A stretch of DNA of 64,000 nucleotides from Stereocaulon alpinum (GCA_018257865.1 JAEUBA010000029.1:186001-250000); one strand, 5' to 3'; shown: positions 10,679-23,125, counted from the first letter of the stretch. Translations and numbers: made by a program. The notes: generated from the sequence alone by a model not told the origin.

Positions 10679-13600
10679 ATGACCTCGATGGCACCAATAC
10701 CGTACCATGTTCGCGTCCAGGGACATCCCGGATCTACAGCGGACGAGGTAGCCAATGAGCCCGATTGGGAAGTACAATCTGGCGAGCATCGTGTGGGATA
10801 CCGCAACAGGCAAGATCGGTCGCCCGGACTCACTCATGCAGGCGGTATGGCTCAGCACAAACACACCCTTCTATAGGAGCTCACGATATCATAGAAGAGG
10901 AGGAAGAAGAATTTGAAAAGAAGGCTAAACAAGAGAAAGCGCAGCTCAGACGAAAAAAGCAGAAAGGGGAGCTTGCGAATTTCAGAGACATCAATAAAAA
11001 TCAGGAGCTGGGTAGTGTACCAAGCAGGAGCCCACTGTATGGCCAATGGTCGCTAAAAAGGCTATGACTATTAGGACTACCATCTTCGGTGGCCTCAGAA
11101 GCACCCACCAGGTTGGGAGTATCTCCTCGATGCCTCGGAAAATTGGATCAAGAATAAGCAAGACTGGCCTGTGAACGTGCAGAAGCGAAAAAGGAAGCAG
11201 GAGCAAAAGGATAGGGAGAAAGAGTCGGCAAAGTCACAAAAGCCAAAGCAAGAGCACGAGTGGAAAAGGGAGTCTAATTTGAGCACAACAAAAAACACAG
11301 TGAGGCTTCTGCTGCCAATGGAGATCAGAATGGAACATCCAATGAGGAGGGGCCCTCGACGAATGGACACAAATAAGAGAAGGAGACCGAATACCAACGG
11401 CTGCTGTAGAAGTATTCTCCACAAGAGGTAGCTTTGTTGCGAAGTCTACAACACGAAAAGGACTACATCAAGAATCTCAAGCAAAACGATGGGAAGAAAG
11501 CGTCACCAGTGGGGAAGTATAAGCACCTTCCATCCATCGACGAAGGGGATTGATTCAGCCCAGACAATTGGATCCCTCGTTCATCGAACCTCATCAGACT
11601 TACAGGCAAACATCCTCTCAATGGTGAGCCAAGACTCACGCCACTCTACGATGCTGGCTAGGTAACTCCTATCGAACTTCACTATATCAGGAACCATAGG
11701 TAATGGATCTCAATATTATGTGCTACGAAATGTGCTAATTCCGTGTACTGGTAGTGCTGTGCCTCGCTCACTATCGGAGACTCACAAGCTCGATATAGCA
11801 AATGGCAAGCTCAACCTTTCGATGGACCAGCTACGAGACGAGTTTGATCGAATCAATATCCAAGTTGCTCTGGCCTGCGATGGTAATAGACGTAAGGAAC
11901 TCAGCATGATCAAGCGTTCCAAGGGCTTCAATTGGGGTTCTGGCGCCGTCAGCTGTGCCTACTGGAAGGGGCCACTTCTACGAGATGTTCTCCATAAGAC
12001 AGGCATTCCTGAAAACTTATCAGAAGGCCACAGATACTGGGTCCATTTCGCTGGTGCCGATGAGCTTAGCGAAGGCACTTATGAGACTTGCATCCCGTTC
12101 CAGTACGCTATGGATGTCAAGAATGATGTTATAATTGCTCAATTCATGAGCGATGAGCCGCTTCCCCCAGATCATGGAGCACCTATTCGGGTGCTCATTC
12201 CAGGTTACGTTGGCGGCCGTTGTGTGAAATGGCTCGAAAAGGTCTGAGTGAGCGATAAAGAGAATGAGAGCCATTACCATATCTGGGACAATCGAGTACT
12301 GCCTAGCTTTATTACGGAGAAGGATGGTGAATTTGCAACGACGATGTTCCATCACCCAAGCTCGGCGTGCGACGAGCAAGACTTAAACTCGGTTATTGTA
12401 AGGCCTTCACAAGGAGAGAAGCTACCTCTGCTGGAGGCAAGGAAGGGCAAAACTTACCGGATCGAGGGCTACGCCTACGATGGCGGTGGCCACGAAGTCC
12501 AACGGGTGGAGGTTTCCCTCGATGGTGGCGAGACATGGCTTTACTGCATTCGTAGATTTCCTGACGCCCCAGTCCGCTACGGCAAGAATTCTGGACCTGG
12601 TGATATTGGCATGTTGATGTTGAAATTGCTCATCTGTTGAGAGCTAAGAACATAAGTGTACGATGCTGGAACGTCTTCAGAAATACTCAGCCGGAGCACC
12701 CTAGTTGGAACACCATGGTATGTACTCATTCTTTTGGCAGTAAAACCTTTTTGATATGTATTGCTTATGTTGGGCACAGGCCATAATGAATAACTGCTGG
12801 TACATAGTAAGACCAGAGGTAATAGAAGAGAGAGAAGATAGTGTGCCCCAAATCCTCTTCAGACACCCTTGCGAGCCTGGTACCGGAGACGAGGCCTGGA
12901 TGAAGCCATCTACCGAGCAGCAGATCCTAGATGCGAAAACATCAGGGGATGCACCAGAAAAGCAGTTCACTCGAGAAGAGATTGATAAACACGACGATGA
13001 GAAGAGCTGCTGGACGGTTGTGGATGGAATGGTAAAGCATTTCCCTCTGTCCGAGCTGATTGACAAACTAAGTAAGATAGGTCTTGATGCAATGAGCGTA
13101 CTTGAATGGCACCCGGGTGGCGCCGCTGCAATTCTCGGCCACGCTGGTAAAGTTCACCCAGAGACTAGCGACGAATTTGCCAATATCTACGATGGACATG
13201 CGTCTCAAAAGCTAAATGGTACGTTTCCAGCCCGTTCCCTAACACAAAATAGCTTCTAATCGCCAATGCCAAACAGAATGCATCTCAGGTAACGTGACGG
13301 GAAAGGCAGCCACATTCATCAGGAAAACCGCAGAAGCCCGAGCTAAAGAGCTTGCACAGTCATCTCAAGGTAACCAAGACCTGGCGTTGCAGCAGCATCG
13401 TTGGGTGCCTGTCCGCTTAAGGGAGAGGAAGGAAGTCAGCAAAGACACGAGGAGCTATGTATTTGACCTTCCGGACCGCAAGAAAGCGCTAGGGCTGGCA
13501 ACGTGCCAACATATCGAGCTGGGCTTCCACATAAAAGATAGGATGCTGATACGGTCCTATACCCCCACAAGACCGATACTAGAGACCGAAGAAGACGGGG

Positions 13601-14170
13601 TCTTTGAGCTTATAGTAAAGACTTACTTCCTGAGCAATGATCAGCCAGGTGGAGCCATGAGCAATCTTCTTGACTGCATGCCTCTCAAACGAGGAAGTTG
13701 AAGTCCGTGGTCCGAGTGGCGAAATTAAATATAGCGGAAACGGAAAATTCATCATCGAAGGAAAAGGAATGCACTTTAACCGTGTCACCTTAATCCTGGG
13801 AGGTAGCGGAATAACACCTGGATACCAGCTTGTTGCCCGCATTCTCGAAACCAAAGACGACGACACTCAGATAGCTGTCATTGACGCGAGTAAGAGTGAG
13901 AGTGACATCCTGCTAAAGGAAGAATCGCAGAGCTTCAGAGACAAGCATGGGAGCCAATTCAGAATCGAACACGTTCTGAGTCTTCCCAGCGAGGAATGGG
14001 GTGGCAAAAAGGGACACGTTAACGCTGATATAATCAAAGAGATAGGATTCGAACCGCAGGAGTGGAGTGTGGCATTGCTTTGCGGCCCGCCTGTAATGAT
14101 CCAGAAGGCTGCGCTTCCGGCATTGAGAGATTGGGGATATGAAGAAGAGAAGAATTGCTTTGGCTTTTAG
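10679..14170 (+). pseudogene. niaD: Assimilatory nitrate reductase (NiaD/NIT3-type), full-length, multiply disrupted
   Basis: All domains of a fungal nitrate reductase occur in order but in different frames. They are the N-terminal segment (HPGSTADE, HRVGYRNRQDR) from 10679, the molybdopterin domain (DNWIPRSSNLIRLTGKHPLN near 11565; ALACDGNRRKE with the Mo-ligand Cys near 11875; NWGSGAVSCAYWKG), the Mo-dimerisation domain (YAYDGGGHEVQRVEVSLDGG), the cytochrome b5 motif EWHPGG near 13107, the FAD motif RSYTPTRP, and the NAD(P)H region GGSGITPGYQ and CGPPVMIQKAALP, ending CFGF at 14170. Lesions include stops at 11374, 11407, 11551, 11659, 12245 (at a conserved Trp) and 12601, and frameshifts near 10870, 11070-11110, 11200-11316, 12588 and 13685. 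Introns at 11700-11754, 12718-12779 and 13219-13276 are still recognisable, so it is a decayed gene rather than a retrocopy. No nitrite reductase or nitrate transporter lies nearby. Confidence 0.93.
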
Positions 14171-15445
14171 ATCTCGAACTAAGACACAGTTGGCAATTGA
14201 AATAATGAAGGCAAAATTTCTGCGAAGCCTAGCGAGAGATCGAGAATGCAAAGTATCAGAATCGCATGTACTTGTCATTTGCGGTAGAGATAGAGGACAG
14301 CTCACACCATCAAGCATTCCTAGCCTTTATCGTCTCACCGCACCAACCGCATCTTTCCCCAACACATCATCGGTAGCCTGCATCCATAGATAGCGTCTCA
14401 CCGCCCTTCAACTCCGTTATCTGCGCATCATGAGCCTATGATATCCATTGTAATCGCAACGGCAGTGCATTTTGCCCTGGAAATACCTTGGGCAATCTTA
14501 TCGGTATCAGCTTAGGGGCGCAACGGGCGTGCTGGGCTGTCGAATACCCGCAAAGACCACACCGCTGGGCCCATGGCTCCCTGCCCAACCCCAGGATTGT
14601 GCCTGCATCCATATCGTCAGCTATGCTATCATCCTCTCGCTCAAGCACGCGACCTTATCTCCTGGCTTATGGCGTGCTCTGCTCGCTGCCTATATGAACC
14701 TTCCCAGTCCCGGGCCTTTCCCAATTTCGCTCTGCACACTTTGCTATGGTCTGCTGTTTCCCGACACACCTCCCAGCCGTAACTACTGCTTGGTCTTGTG
14801 ATCATGGCCTCCAAATACACTCATATTCCTACAATGTCACTGGGCTCCAAAGAGGTCTCCCAGCTTTGGGGTGCGCCTTGCTCATACCATCACTCGCCAG
14901 TAACTACATGTCGTTCCACAGCGACAGCCAACAAGTCAGCTTTGTTTCTCTGACGAGAATCGGACCTTCCTTGAAGCAGTGAACACAGAGTGTAACGATC
15001 CCGAACGGGGAGTCACTACTACCTACTTCGAAGCCTCTACCGGCCTGGAAGAAAAAGCCTACCCGTGTGGCAATAACGGCGTTAGCGCTTTCAAGCATGC
15101 CTCGTGGCCTTGAGCCTGACGCGGTCCTATGATGTTACTGCCCACCTCCGTGAACGCTACGGAACATGGATACGGGCACAGATCTTCGTCACTTTGACAT
15201 GTTCGTCGCTTTCATTATGCAACCAAGTTAAGTACCAATTTGATCAGAATCTCCCTTTGTCGCTTTTCATTCGTCCTCAGAATTTGCGACTTTCCCTTCT
15301 TATCATATTGACCGCCAATCCTGCCAACGCGACCCGATCTCACTTCGCTTCTTCCACGCACCTTTCATCTCGCCTCCGTCGGCAATATCGATCTGTATAG
15401 CTTTCTCGATCGCCAGTGCACATGTTCCGACTTCCCCGTTATGGA

Positions 15446-15481
15446 ACAGTGGGACAGTGGGACAAAGGGACAGTGGGACAG
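15446..15481 (+). repeat. Short tandem repeat, GGGACAGT-like units
   Basis: About four imperfect 7-8 nt units of GGGACAGT/GGGACAAA in a row, in non-coding sequence. Confidence 0.7.
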
Positions 15482-16620
15482 ATGTGGGTAGAGGATTTGA
15501 ATGTGTCACGGCGGAAGGCCTCTGCCTAGCGCCTCTGGAGACGGAACCGGTGCTGATCCAATGTGCCCGCTGCGTGGGGGTTCCTCTCAGACCTTCTCTC
15601 CCTTCGCGCGCACGGGCCCTTCGAGCTCAACAACCCAAAAATCAAAGCAGGGAAAGAATGTCCGAAACGACCTTCTCAACATGCGCTCGGAAAAGGGGAT
15701 GATATCATGGCATGGAAGGCTGGAAAATCGATAACAGTACGTCTGGAAGTTTTGCCTCGGGCTGTCAGCGATGCCATTCGTTCCAGCCGAGATTTCTGGG
15801 CAAGCCTTAGGTTGACCTCTAACAAGCTATCATACCTTACACACCTACGTTCGGGCCGGTAATAATGCGCATTAGGCCCTCGCTAACAATTTCCCACACC
15901 TCCTCGACCTCCCACACTATTTCATCTCTCAGGGACTTGCCGATCTAGAAATCTGCCAATCATCCCCTGTCTTGTCGCGCCTTCTCATTTGGAATTGTGG
16001 GATGAATCAACGGCAAGGCCTTGCACTACTCACGTCCTCCGTCTGGCGTCCCAGATCGACTAATGTCGCATGTCCAATGCCCTCTTTGAACCACACCTCC
16101 GATGACGAATTGCCGTCCGACCATTCCAAGTGGGGATGATGCAACTCGGATAATGCGGTGCTATTCAGGGTGGACACCATGTGCTGGAGCTGACACTGGA
16201 GGCTAGTTTCAGGTTTTAGGGGCAGCCAACATACACCTTGAGCTACGACAATTGAGCGAGTACTCCAGGGACGTGAAGTCGTCTGCGTGGAAGTATTAGA
16301 CGGTAGATGCCTGGCTGGGATTCTTTGTCAGAATACCAAGGAACATGAATTGAACATCAAAAGGCGCACTCCGGTGGCTTATGGATGAGCGCTGGCTCTA
16401 GATTTGCAGAAAGCTCAGAAGCGTGTTCGCCAATGCGGGATGCCAAAATTGTGGAACGCTCGGGATGATTAGGGGCCGACGATTCGAGGAGACAGAGGTC
16501 GAGCAGTGGGACAAATGCATTGATCATTATCATTCGCTGATAATAAGACAGAATGAATGACGACTATTGAATCCCGGGTGTAGGATAATGCCCCTAACGA
16601 CTTGCATGATCAAAGCTCTC

Positions 16621-16644
16621 GTGTGTGTGTGTGTGTGTGTGTGT
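16621..16644 (+). repeat. GT dinucleotide microsatellite, 12 units
   Basis: Uninterrupted GT repeat in non-coding sequence upstream of AreA. Confidence 0.9.
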
Positions 16645-17453
16645 TGTCAGGTATTGTTGGATGAGAGACACATGGTGTGCTATCAACATCAATGTCGAAT
16701 CAAAACCTTAAGCCCACTCGTGGTTTGCGCTTCCGGGACTGTTGTGAGCCTGTAAGAAAGGAAAGGATATGTGTCCATCTAGAACGTAGGGACTACTCTG
16801 TACGATGCATGAGACCAGCGATCTTTACGGGATTGTGGACAGACGCATGTCGGTGGAGACCCTATTTTCCCATGTTCGCGATGTCGGGGAGACAGCGCGC
16901 ACATGGACTTTCTTTTGATGGAGGGGCAATTTACAGGCTTGCTTGCTACCTTGGAAGTCAAAAAACAATGTTCGAGAGAAGGTCCCCCCACTTTTCCCGT
17001 AGCGCCAACCTTACCCTACAGTAAACTCCAACACTAGCATCACTAAGGGCCTAGGGCATAGGCAATACACAAGTCTTGGGTGAACCCAGAGGAACCGTCG
17101 GTCTGAGATCCTGCTGGGGAGTCTGGAGAAATGAGCCTGGAAATTAGGCCACTATTCCTCGCTAAACCAAACCAAGGGTCTTCGGCTCATCATTCTCTAC
17201 AGTAGCGCTTCCCCGAATCATGCACGAAGCCTAGTAGCTCTGGTAGCCCCGGTAGCCCCCCCGTAACTTGGCCACTCACAGCGCCCGCAATGCAACCCTA
17301 AGATCGCTTCTAGGGCCAACCACGCTGCCAAACCTCATCATTGCCGTTCTTCTGTTCTCCTCCAATGCCTCGCATGCAGGCCGAGAAGCAACTACATCTC
17401 TTCCTCTCCGCCGATTGCTGAAGTCTAGAGGCCCACTTCTGCTGGACCTCTTT

Positions 17454-20386
17454 ATGCCTCGTCGAAACAAACTCCCCAGCCATGAGCCGACTCAAAACGC
17501 TCTGAGCCGGGAGGAGATGGCGACAGGACCGCATGCGCGTGGGGGGGCCGGCAATAATGCAGCCAACCAGTCCAATGAAGGCACCGAATTCGAGGCCTTC
17601 ATTGGAAACCTCTCCTCCAGCGATCCCAACAGCAACGCAAATGCTCTTTCATCCTCCACCGACACCACAACCCCACTATCTTCGCGAACTTCCACACTAC
17701 CGCAACTCTCCTCGTCGCCACGTCAATCCGGAATTGCCCCTCCTTACTGCCAAGTTCGGGACAAGCTGGATATCTCCCCAGAGAACAAGCAGACTCGCAA
17801 AGACCTCCTCCGCGAGGCATACTTTCCAGATTGGAAAGACGACGCCGCCAGCGCCGATCTCGGCAACCCTGATGAAATGCGAGAGAAGGATCCCTTGGGT
17901 ACACAGATATGGAAGCTCTACAGCAAAACTAAGACTCAATTGCCCAATCAGGAGCGAATGGAAAATCTGACATGGAGAATGATGGCTATGAATCTGAAGC
18001 GCAAAGAAAGAGAGCAGGCGCGGTACGTCACGAACCCACCTTCTACCTCTATGCCTCGACTGACACAAACCGCTCTACCAGAGCAAACCAACATAACACA
18101 AGCAATCCCTCGGGCATCGCAAAGCTTCGACAATCAATCGACCTATCAAACCCTTTGGATCCTGACGCCATGAACATCGACGACTTTATTTTCCCCAACT
18201 CCATCGCATCCCCAGCGGGCCTCTCTGCCTCTCCTCCGACGCCACCGTTACACACGACTGCCTCAGCCATACCCATTCAGACGAAAAAGGATATTCAGGA
18301 TCCATCACATCCAAACTTTCCCCCATCCGCCCCACCACATGATGGACTACGAAACCATGAGTTCGACTATGTACGGAGACGTGTGAGGAAGACGAGCATC
18401 GATGAAACAAAGGTGCGTTTCATCCCCAATTGGAAGACACTGTAGCTCCCCAACTTTGCTGACCAGCTCCAATGACAGGGTCGGAAGCGGCCAGCCGAAT
18501 TCTCCCCTCAAGTTCACCCGTCTAACAGCATTATGATACCAACCGATGCAGATGGAGAGACAGGCTTAGGCGACTACTCACTCGATCAGGCCGGGCAACA
18601 GTCATTCCCTCTGCACGCAAGCACATACCCACCAGTTCCGTTCAACCTTGAGACCTTCAATCTAAACGAGGATCCTATACTCCACTCAGCTGGGCCTTTC
18701 CAACAGGGTTTCCATTTCGGGTCTCCTACTGGGTCACCAATACATCAGGGTTATTCATACAAGAACACGCCAATAGGGTCATCTTTGAACTCTGCAGACT
18801 ACTACTCGCCTCCTGGATCTGCCCATCCTTCCTCGGCCTCTACACCACAGCCGCTGTATGACAGCGAACATATGTACTTTGGCCGCCATAATGCAGACAT
18901 GCGGCACCAACGGCCTATGCAAGGCTACCCGACCAATCGGCCTTCTAACCTCTCCAGCTCTATGCAGGCCCAGTATATGTACAACCCCACCACCAACTCT
19001 ATGTTCAATGCTGTGACTAGCGCTGCCTCCATGCCAACCACGAATTTCACCGCTCCCGCATTCTCCATGCAACACGTCAATCCTTCCCAGATACATCCGG
19101 AGTATTCCAATTCACATGGACATGGCTTGGCCAATGAGAACATGTTTACCTTTGGGGAAGATTCGGACAATGAAGAGGATGAGGGAGGCACCTTTCCTGA
19201 AGGATCGATGATGATGCAGACAGAATTTCCGGGTATGGATGACACGTCTGTGGAGGCGCGTGGTGGTCTCCCATGGGACTCTAACTTTGGAGGGCACATG
19301 AACACAATGGCTGCAAGATACCCCGGTGGTCCTCCGAAGAAGCAGGTAACAATAGGAGGGACCGAGACAGTGACTTCACCACATGATTGGTCACGAAGTG
19401 GCAGCTTCTCTCGAACCCATGGGTCTTCGGCTTCGGTAACTGACATGCGCAGTCGGAGCAACGATCCCAGAAGACAGAAGATCCCGCGGACAAGCTCAAC
19501 GCCCAATGCTGTACAGCTTGGGCAGCAGGCAACCATGCAACACGCTCGACCCCAGTCTTCGCCCAATTCACCTCCAGAATCCGGATTCAGTAGCGTGGCT
19601 CCATCCCGTCCGGGTAGTCCAGGGGGATCCAAATCTGGCGATAACAACGGCGTACCTACAACTTGCACCAATTGCTTCACGCAGACCACTCCTCTATGGC
19701 GGCGGAACCCTGAAGGCCACCCTCTCTGCAATGCATGCGGTTTGTTCCTCAAGCTTCACGGCGTGGTACGGCCCTTGTCTCTCAAGACGGATGTGATCAA
19801 GAAGCGCAATCGAGGCAGTGGCAATCAGCTCCCGTTTGGCGCCGCTTCAACTCGTTCGTCTAAGAAAGCATCTCGGAAGAATTCGATCCATCAAACTCCT
19901 GCAACAACACCAACATCTGGAAAGGGTCAGGGTCAGAACGACTCCGCATCTCCACCTTCAGCCTATGGTTCCACTAATTCAGGATCAACCGCTGGCAGCA
20001 CGCCTACAAGCTACGGGCAGGGAACCGTCACCGGTGGCATGGGCAGTCTTCCACCTATTGCTGCGGCTCCACCGAAACCGGCACCTCCAATTGCAACAAG
20101 CGCTTCTGGTAGACCATCAAGTACCGTGATGCCAAAACGGCAGCGCCGACACTCGAAGCAGGGAGCTGGCCGTGGTGGCTGCCAAGAAGCCGAGATGATT
20201 GATGCAGATGATACTAGTGGGAAGGCCTCAAAGAAGAGGGACAACATTCCTCACCAGATGCCAGCATCAGGTATGGGCGGTATACCTGGCGCAGGGATGA
20301 TGGGAACCAGCAGTCAGCAGGGTATCATGGCTGGCGGGCGAGATTCCGGTCCACAGGAATGGGAATGGCTCACGATGAGTCTATGA
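17454..20386 (+). CDS. areA: Global nitrogen regulator AreA/NIT2, GATA-type zinc-finger factor, about 928 aa
   Basis: Exons 17454-18022, 18103-18412 and 18479-20386; introns of 80 and 66 nt (GTACGT, GTGCGT donors). Diagnostic elements in order: the conserved N-terminal AreA block (DPLGTQIWKLYSKTKTQLP, WRMMAMNLKRKEREQAR near residues 150-190), SGIAKLRQS, the RRVRKTSIDE segment, a single GATA finger near 689-713 (CTNC, 17 residues, CNAC) with the basic KTDVIKKRNRG tail, and the C-terminus EWEWLTMSL, the part of AreA contacted by the co-repressor NmrA. The protein activates nitrogen-catabolic genes when ammonium and glutamine are scarce. The start is uncertain: the frame is open from 17268 but only via TTG. 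ATG 17454 is the first in frame; ATG 17517 has a better context; an upstream exon is possible. Confidence 0.93.
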
Positions 20387-22082
20387 CGCAGCCTGTTCCG
20401 AGTCGTGCGATTGACATTCCTCTCTCCAGAAGGCTCCTTCCACCTCACGCCCAGACCGCGCACCAACCTCAGGCAACACATGATGTACATGGAACGACAT
20501 TTCCAGCATTGCCTGGCTTCTCTGTTCATACATACTTTCACTATATGGGCCTTCTATCATGCCCTTCTGGATATACACTCACCCTTTATTCTCAACCCAC
20601 TACACCATACATTCACAATTTTCGCTCACTAGCTGGGGGCAATGGCCAGATCGGACAGTTTTTGAGGGCAGCTACTTCCTTTAGCTGCTATGACTAACAC
20701 ATTTCTTGCGTATCTACATGGCTGCTCTTCTTATGCATGCTCTTTGTTTCTTATAATGATCTGAATTGACTGATATCACCGCGTCTGATGAACCTTGGCA
20801 GAGGTGTCAGAAGTGCGCAATGGGACTGGGTTTTGGTTATGGGTTATGACTTATTTCGGCTCAAACGGATGGCTTGGGTGGACAACAGGGTATACTAGGA
20901 GACAAATCCATGTACTTAGCGATGGATGAATTGGAATGTAACTAGACCTAGATACCACGGAGGCCGGACGGTGTTTATGGCGCGAGTAGACAGGACGGTA
21001 CACAGATTTCATACACCTATGCTCACATTTCCGGAATATGTGAGGCTTGCTTCGAGGGCCTTGATTGAGCTTATTTCGTTCTTCGGACAGGGGAACGGTA
21101 ATAGGTCTACAATTTCCTCTCTTGCACATGATGATACGTGATTTCGATACTCATCGAGATGAAGGACTCTTTCTAGAGCAAGATTGGCTATTGTATAGAG
21201 TAAGGTCTTATCTGGAATGATGTGATTCATTCCACTCCGGGCATTGAATGTCTATGACCCATAAGCAGCGAAAAAGGTGCAGAAGCTATAAACAACTTGT
21301 TGAAGAATTACGTAAAAAATCGCAGCTGGTCTGATAGCATAAAATCATAGACATTTGTCTACCCATTCACACAGTATCACGACTCTTCTCGAGCCGATCT
21401 CAACTCGCACCGGCTCTCCCTCTCCATCTCTATCTCGAAACAGAGCCAGGATCTTTCTCCCGCAAGCACTGCTCGCTAATCACGCTTCCTCTTCCCATCT
21501 GTTCCAGCGCGCACCCCAAATTATACACGTGCATATGATCTCCATCATCTCTCCCCAGCCCAAAAGAGACGTCCTGACTCTTCTCAGAGCAACCACCACA
21601 ACCAAGCTATGCCTTCTTCTCTGCTTCCCTTCCGACCCCATCCCATCATATCCCATCCCATCCCATCCCTACCCTTACTCACACGCGTCGACCTGTTGCG
21701 CTTCCATTTCTTGTATATAGCGTCCTAGCTACCTGGAGTATCTCTCATCTCCCCCCACCCCTCTCGCCCGCAGCACCAGCTCCAGCTCCAGCTCCAGCTT
21801 CATTAGCAGTCTCTTCGCCAAGGATTTTAGAAGCCGCCATGAACCTATATCAGAACAAGAAGACCCATTAGCCCAGCCCAGCCCAGCCCAGCCCAGCCCA
21901 GCCCTAACTCGTCTCAAACAACAAAGTACAGCAACGCAACGCAAGCAAACCCCGTCTTAGTAAGAGCCTTGCATATTCCACCATCGGCCCTCTAAACAAC
22001 ACCCTTCCCAGTCCAGTACACCACAACACAGAAACACCCATCTCGCTCTCCAATGCTCATGATAAGAAGAAAAATCATCAAC
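20387..22082. other. Intergenic region between AreA and Hsk3
   Basis: 1.7 kb without a supported gene. It holds the 3' ends of both flanking genes, which converge. Pyrimidine-rich and short tandem tracts are concentrated at 21640-21910 (ATCCC, AGCTCC and GCCCA units). Confidence 0.45.
21870..21904 (+). repeat. GCCCA pentanucleotide tandem repeat
   Basis: About seven consecutive GCCCA units. Related short tandems lie just upstream: ATCCC units at 21643-21669 and AGCTCC units near 21778-21800. Confidence 0.85.
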
Positions 22083-22334
22083 CTACCCACCCCCCCACCA
22101 CCCCCCCAACCCCCTAACATATTCCGCCTGCACAGCCGTCATCCCGACCAGATTTTCCAGATCGGCTAAATGCGCGTTGAGCTGTGCAAGTTGCGCATGG
22201 AGATGCGTGTATTGTCTGTTGCGGTTGATGGAGGAGGAGGAGGAGGAGAGGGAGGTGGAGGGGGTTGTTGTTGTGGGGGGAAGGGAGGTGGATGTGGAGG
22301 TGGAGGTGCGGGGTTGGGAGGGGGGGTTGGACAT
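22083..22334 (-). CDS. hsk3: DASH complex subunit Hsk3-like, 83 aa
   Basis: Single-exon ORF with ATG at 22334. Residues 1-40 are Ser/Thr/Pro low complexity. The C-terminal half reads QYTHLHAQLAQLNAHLADLE and AVQAEYVRGLG, a short helical segment that matches the Hsk3 family of the Dam1/DASH outer-kinetochore ring, which couples chromosomes to microtubule ends. The size fits the family (about 70-100 aa). The low-complexity coding gives a striking G/T-rich plus strand at 22220-22380. Assignment rests on the helical motif alone. Confidence 0.72.
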   Translation of the reverse strand: MSNPPSQPRTSTSTSTSLPPTTTTPSTSLSSSSSSINRNRQYTHLHAQLAQLNAHLADLENLVGMTAVQAEYVRGLGGWWGGG

Positions 22335-23125
22335 TGCTGGTGTGGGCGGAGGGTGGGGGGTGGGTTGGTGAGGTTGATGTTGGTGAGAGGGAGGAAAGTT
22401 GTTTGTGGCTCGTTAGTGGTCGAGGCGAGACGCGACGGGGTCACGTGGAGATTTGCTACGTAGTACGACATACTACGAGGGTGTAACCCTACAGTTTCTA
22501 AAGAAACGTGAGAGGGCGTCAGAGGAGATTCAGCAGCTGAGGATATGTCACAAGGAGAATTCGACTTTATATTTCTCTTCCAAGCAAATTTGGCTAGGGA
22601 ACAAGAAGCAGCGACCGCTGCTAGAAGACCACACAAAAATGCCCACTTTTCTTGCTCCTCCTCTCCCTCCATGCTAATACATAGATGCAAGGCCCATAAC
22701 TGCTCTGCTGCGGATGGGAAAAAGACTGGAAATGTTCCGAACGCTGACTCCAATGCATTAATATGTTAAGCGGCCCATGGTATTAGATGAGGACATAGTC
22801 GTGTTCGTGTATATACGACCCCTAATAAAGTGGTGGTGCCTTCTGAAGAGTGGGTTGATAAGGCCTATGGAGCCCTCGCCTCTCGTCAATTAATATGATA
22901 TTTTGTTGCTCGTGCCCCTAGCCTCACCGTCTATGTTTGTTGGATTAAATGGAGTAAGGTCGTCGTATGTATGCAAATGCTGCTGAAAGTAGAAGTTTTC
23001 GAACCCAAGATATCGTAGGAAGCCCGGAGCTCCAACGCCGATTTCCTGAAACAATCGTAATCGGCGAAAATCGAGAGGTCTAATCGTCGAGGGTCGGTTT
23101 CCCACATGAGATGTTGAATGCGGTC
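22335..23125. other. Intergenic region between Hsk3 and the ketopantoate-reductase-like gene
   Basis: 790 bp, no supported gene. A 195-codon minus-strand frame across 22166-22753 overlaps the Hsk3 gene and lacks motifs. It contains the Hsk3 promoter and the 3' end of the following minus-strand gene. Confidence 0.45.

Larger units (their letters stand above)
14171..17453. other. 3.3-kb region upstream of AreA without a supported gene
   Basis: No protein-coding gene or RNA was recognised. Low-complexity items are a (GGGACAGT)-like tandem at 15446-15481 and a GT microsatellite at 16621-16644. Scattered GATA motifs occur (for example at 15729 and 16540), which is not unusual by chance. AreA-type genes are known for long 5' leaders and autoregulation, so part of this may be promoter and leader. 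Otherwise nothing is visible. Confidence 0.4.

Noticed and set aside
10679..14170. Reading the nitrate reductase as a working gene with extra introns or programmed frameshifts
   Set aside because: Stops fall inside conserved blocks where no donor and acceptor can remove them without deleting core residues, and five separate shifts would be needed.
18925..19752. 275-codon open frame on the minus strand inside areA
   Set aside because: It lies opposite well-supported AreA coding sequence, including the GATA finger, and has no motif; it is a product of codon bias on the other strand.
22166..22753. 195-codon minus-strand ORF covering the Hsk3 gene
   Set aside because: Its proline-rich middle is the Hsk3 low-complexity region read in another frame. 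The Hsk3 frame carries the recognisable helix.
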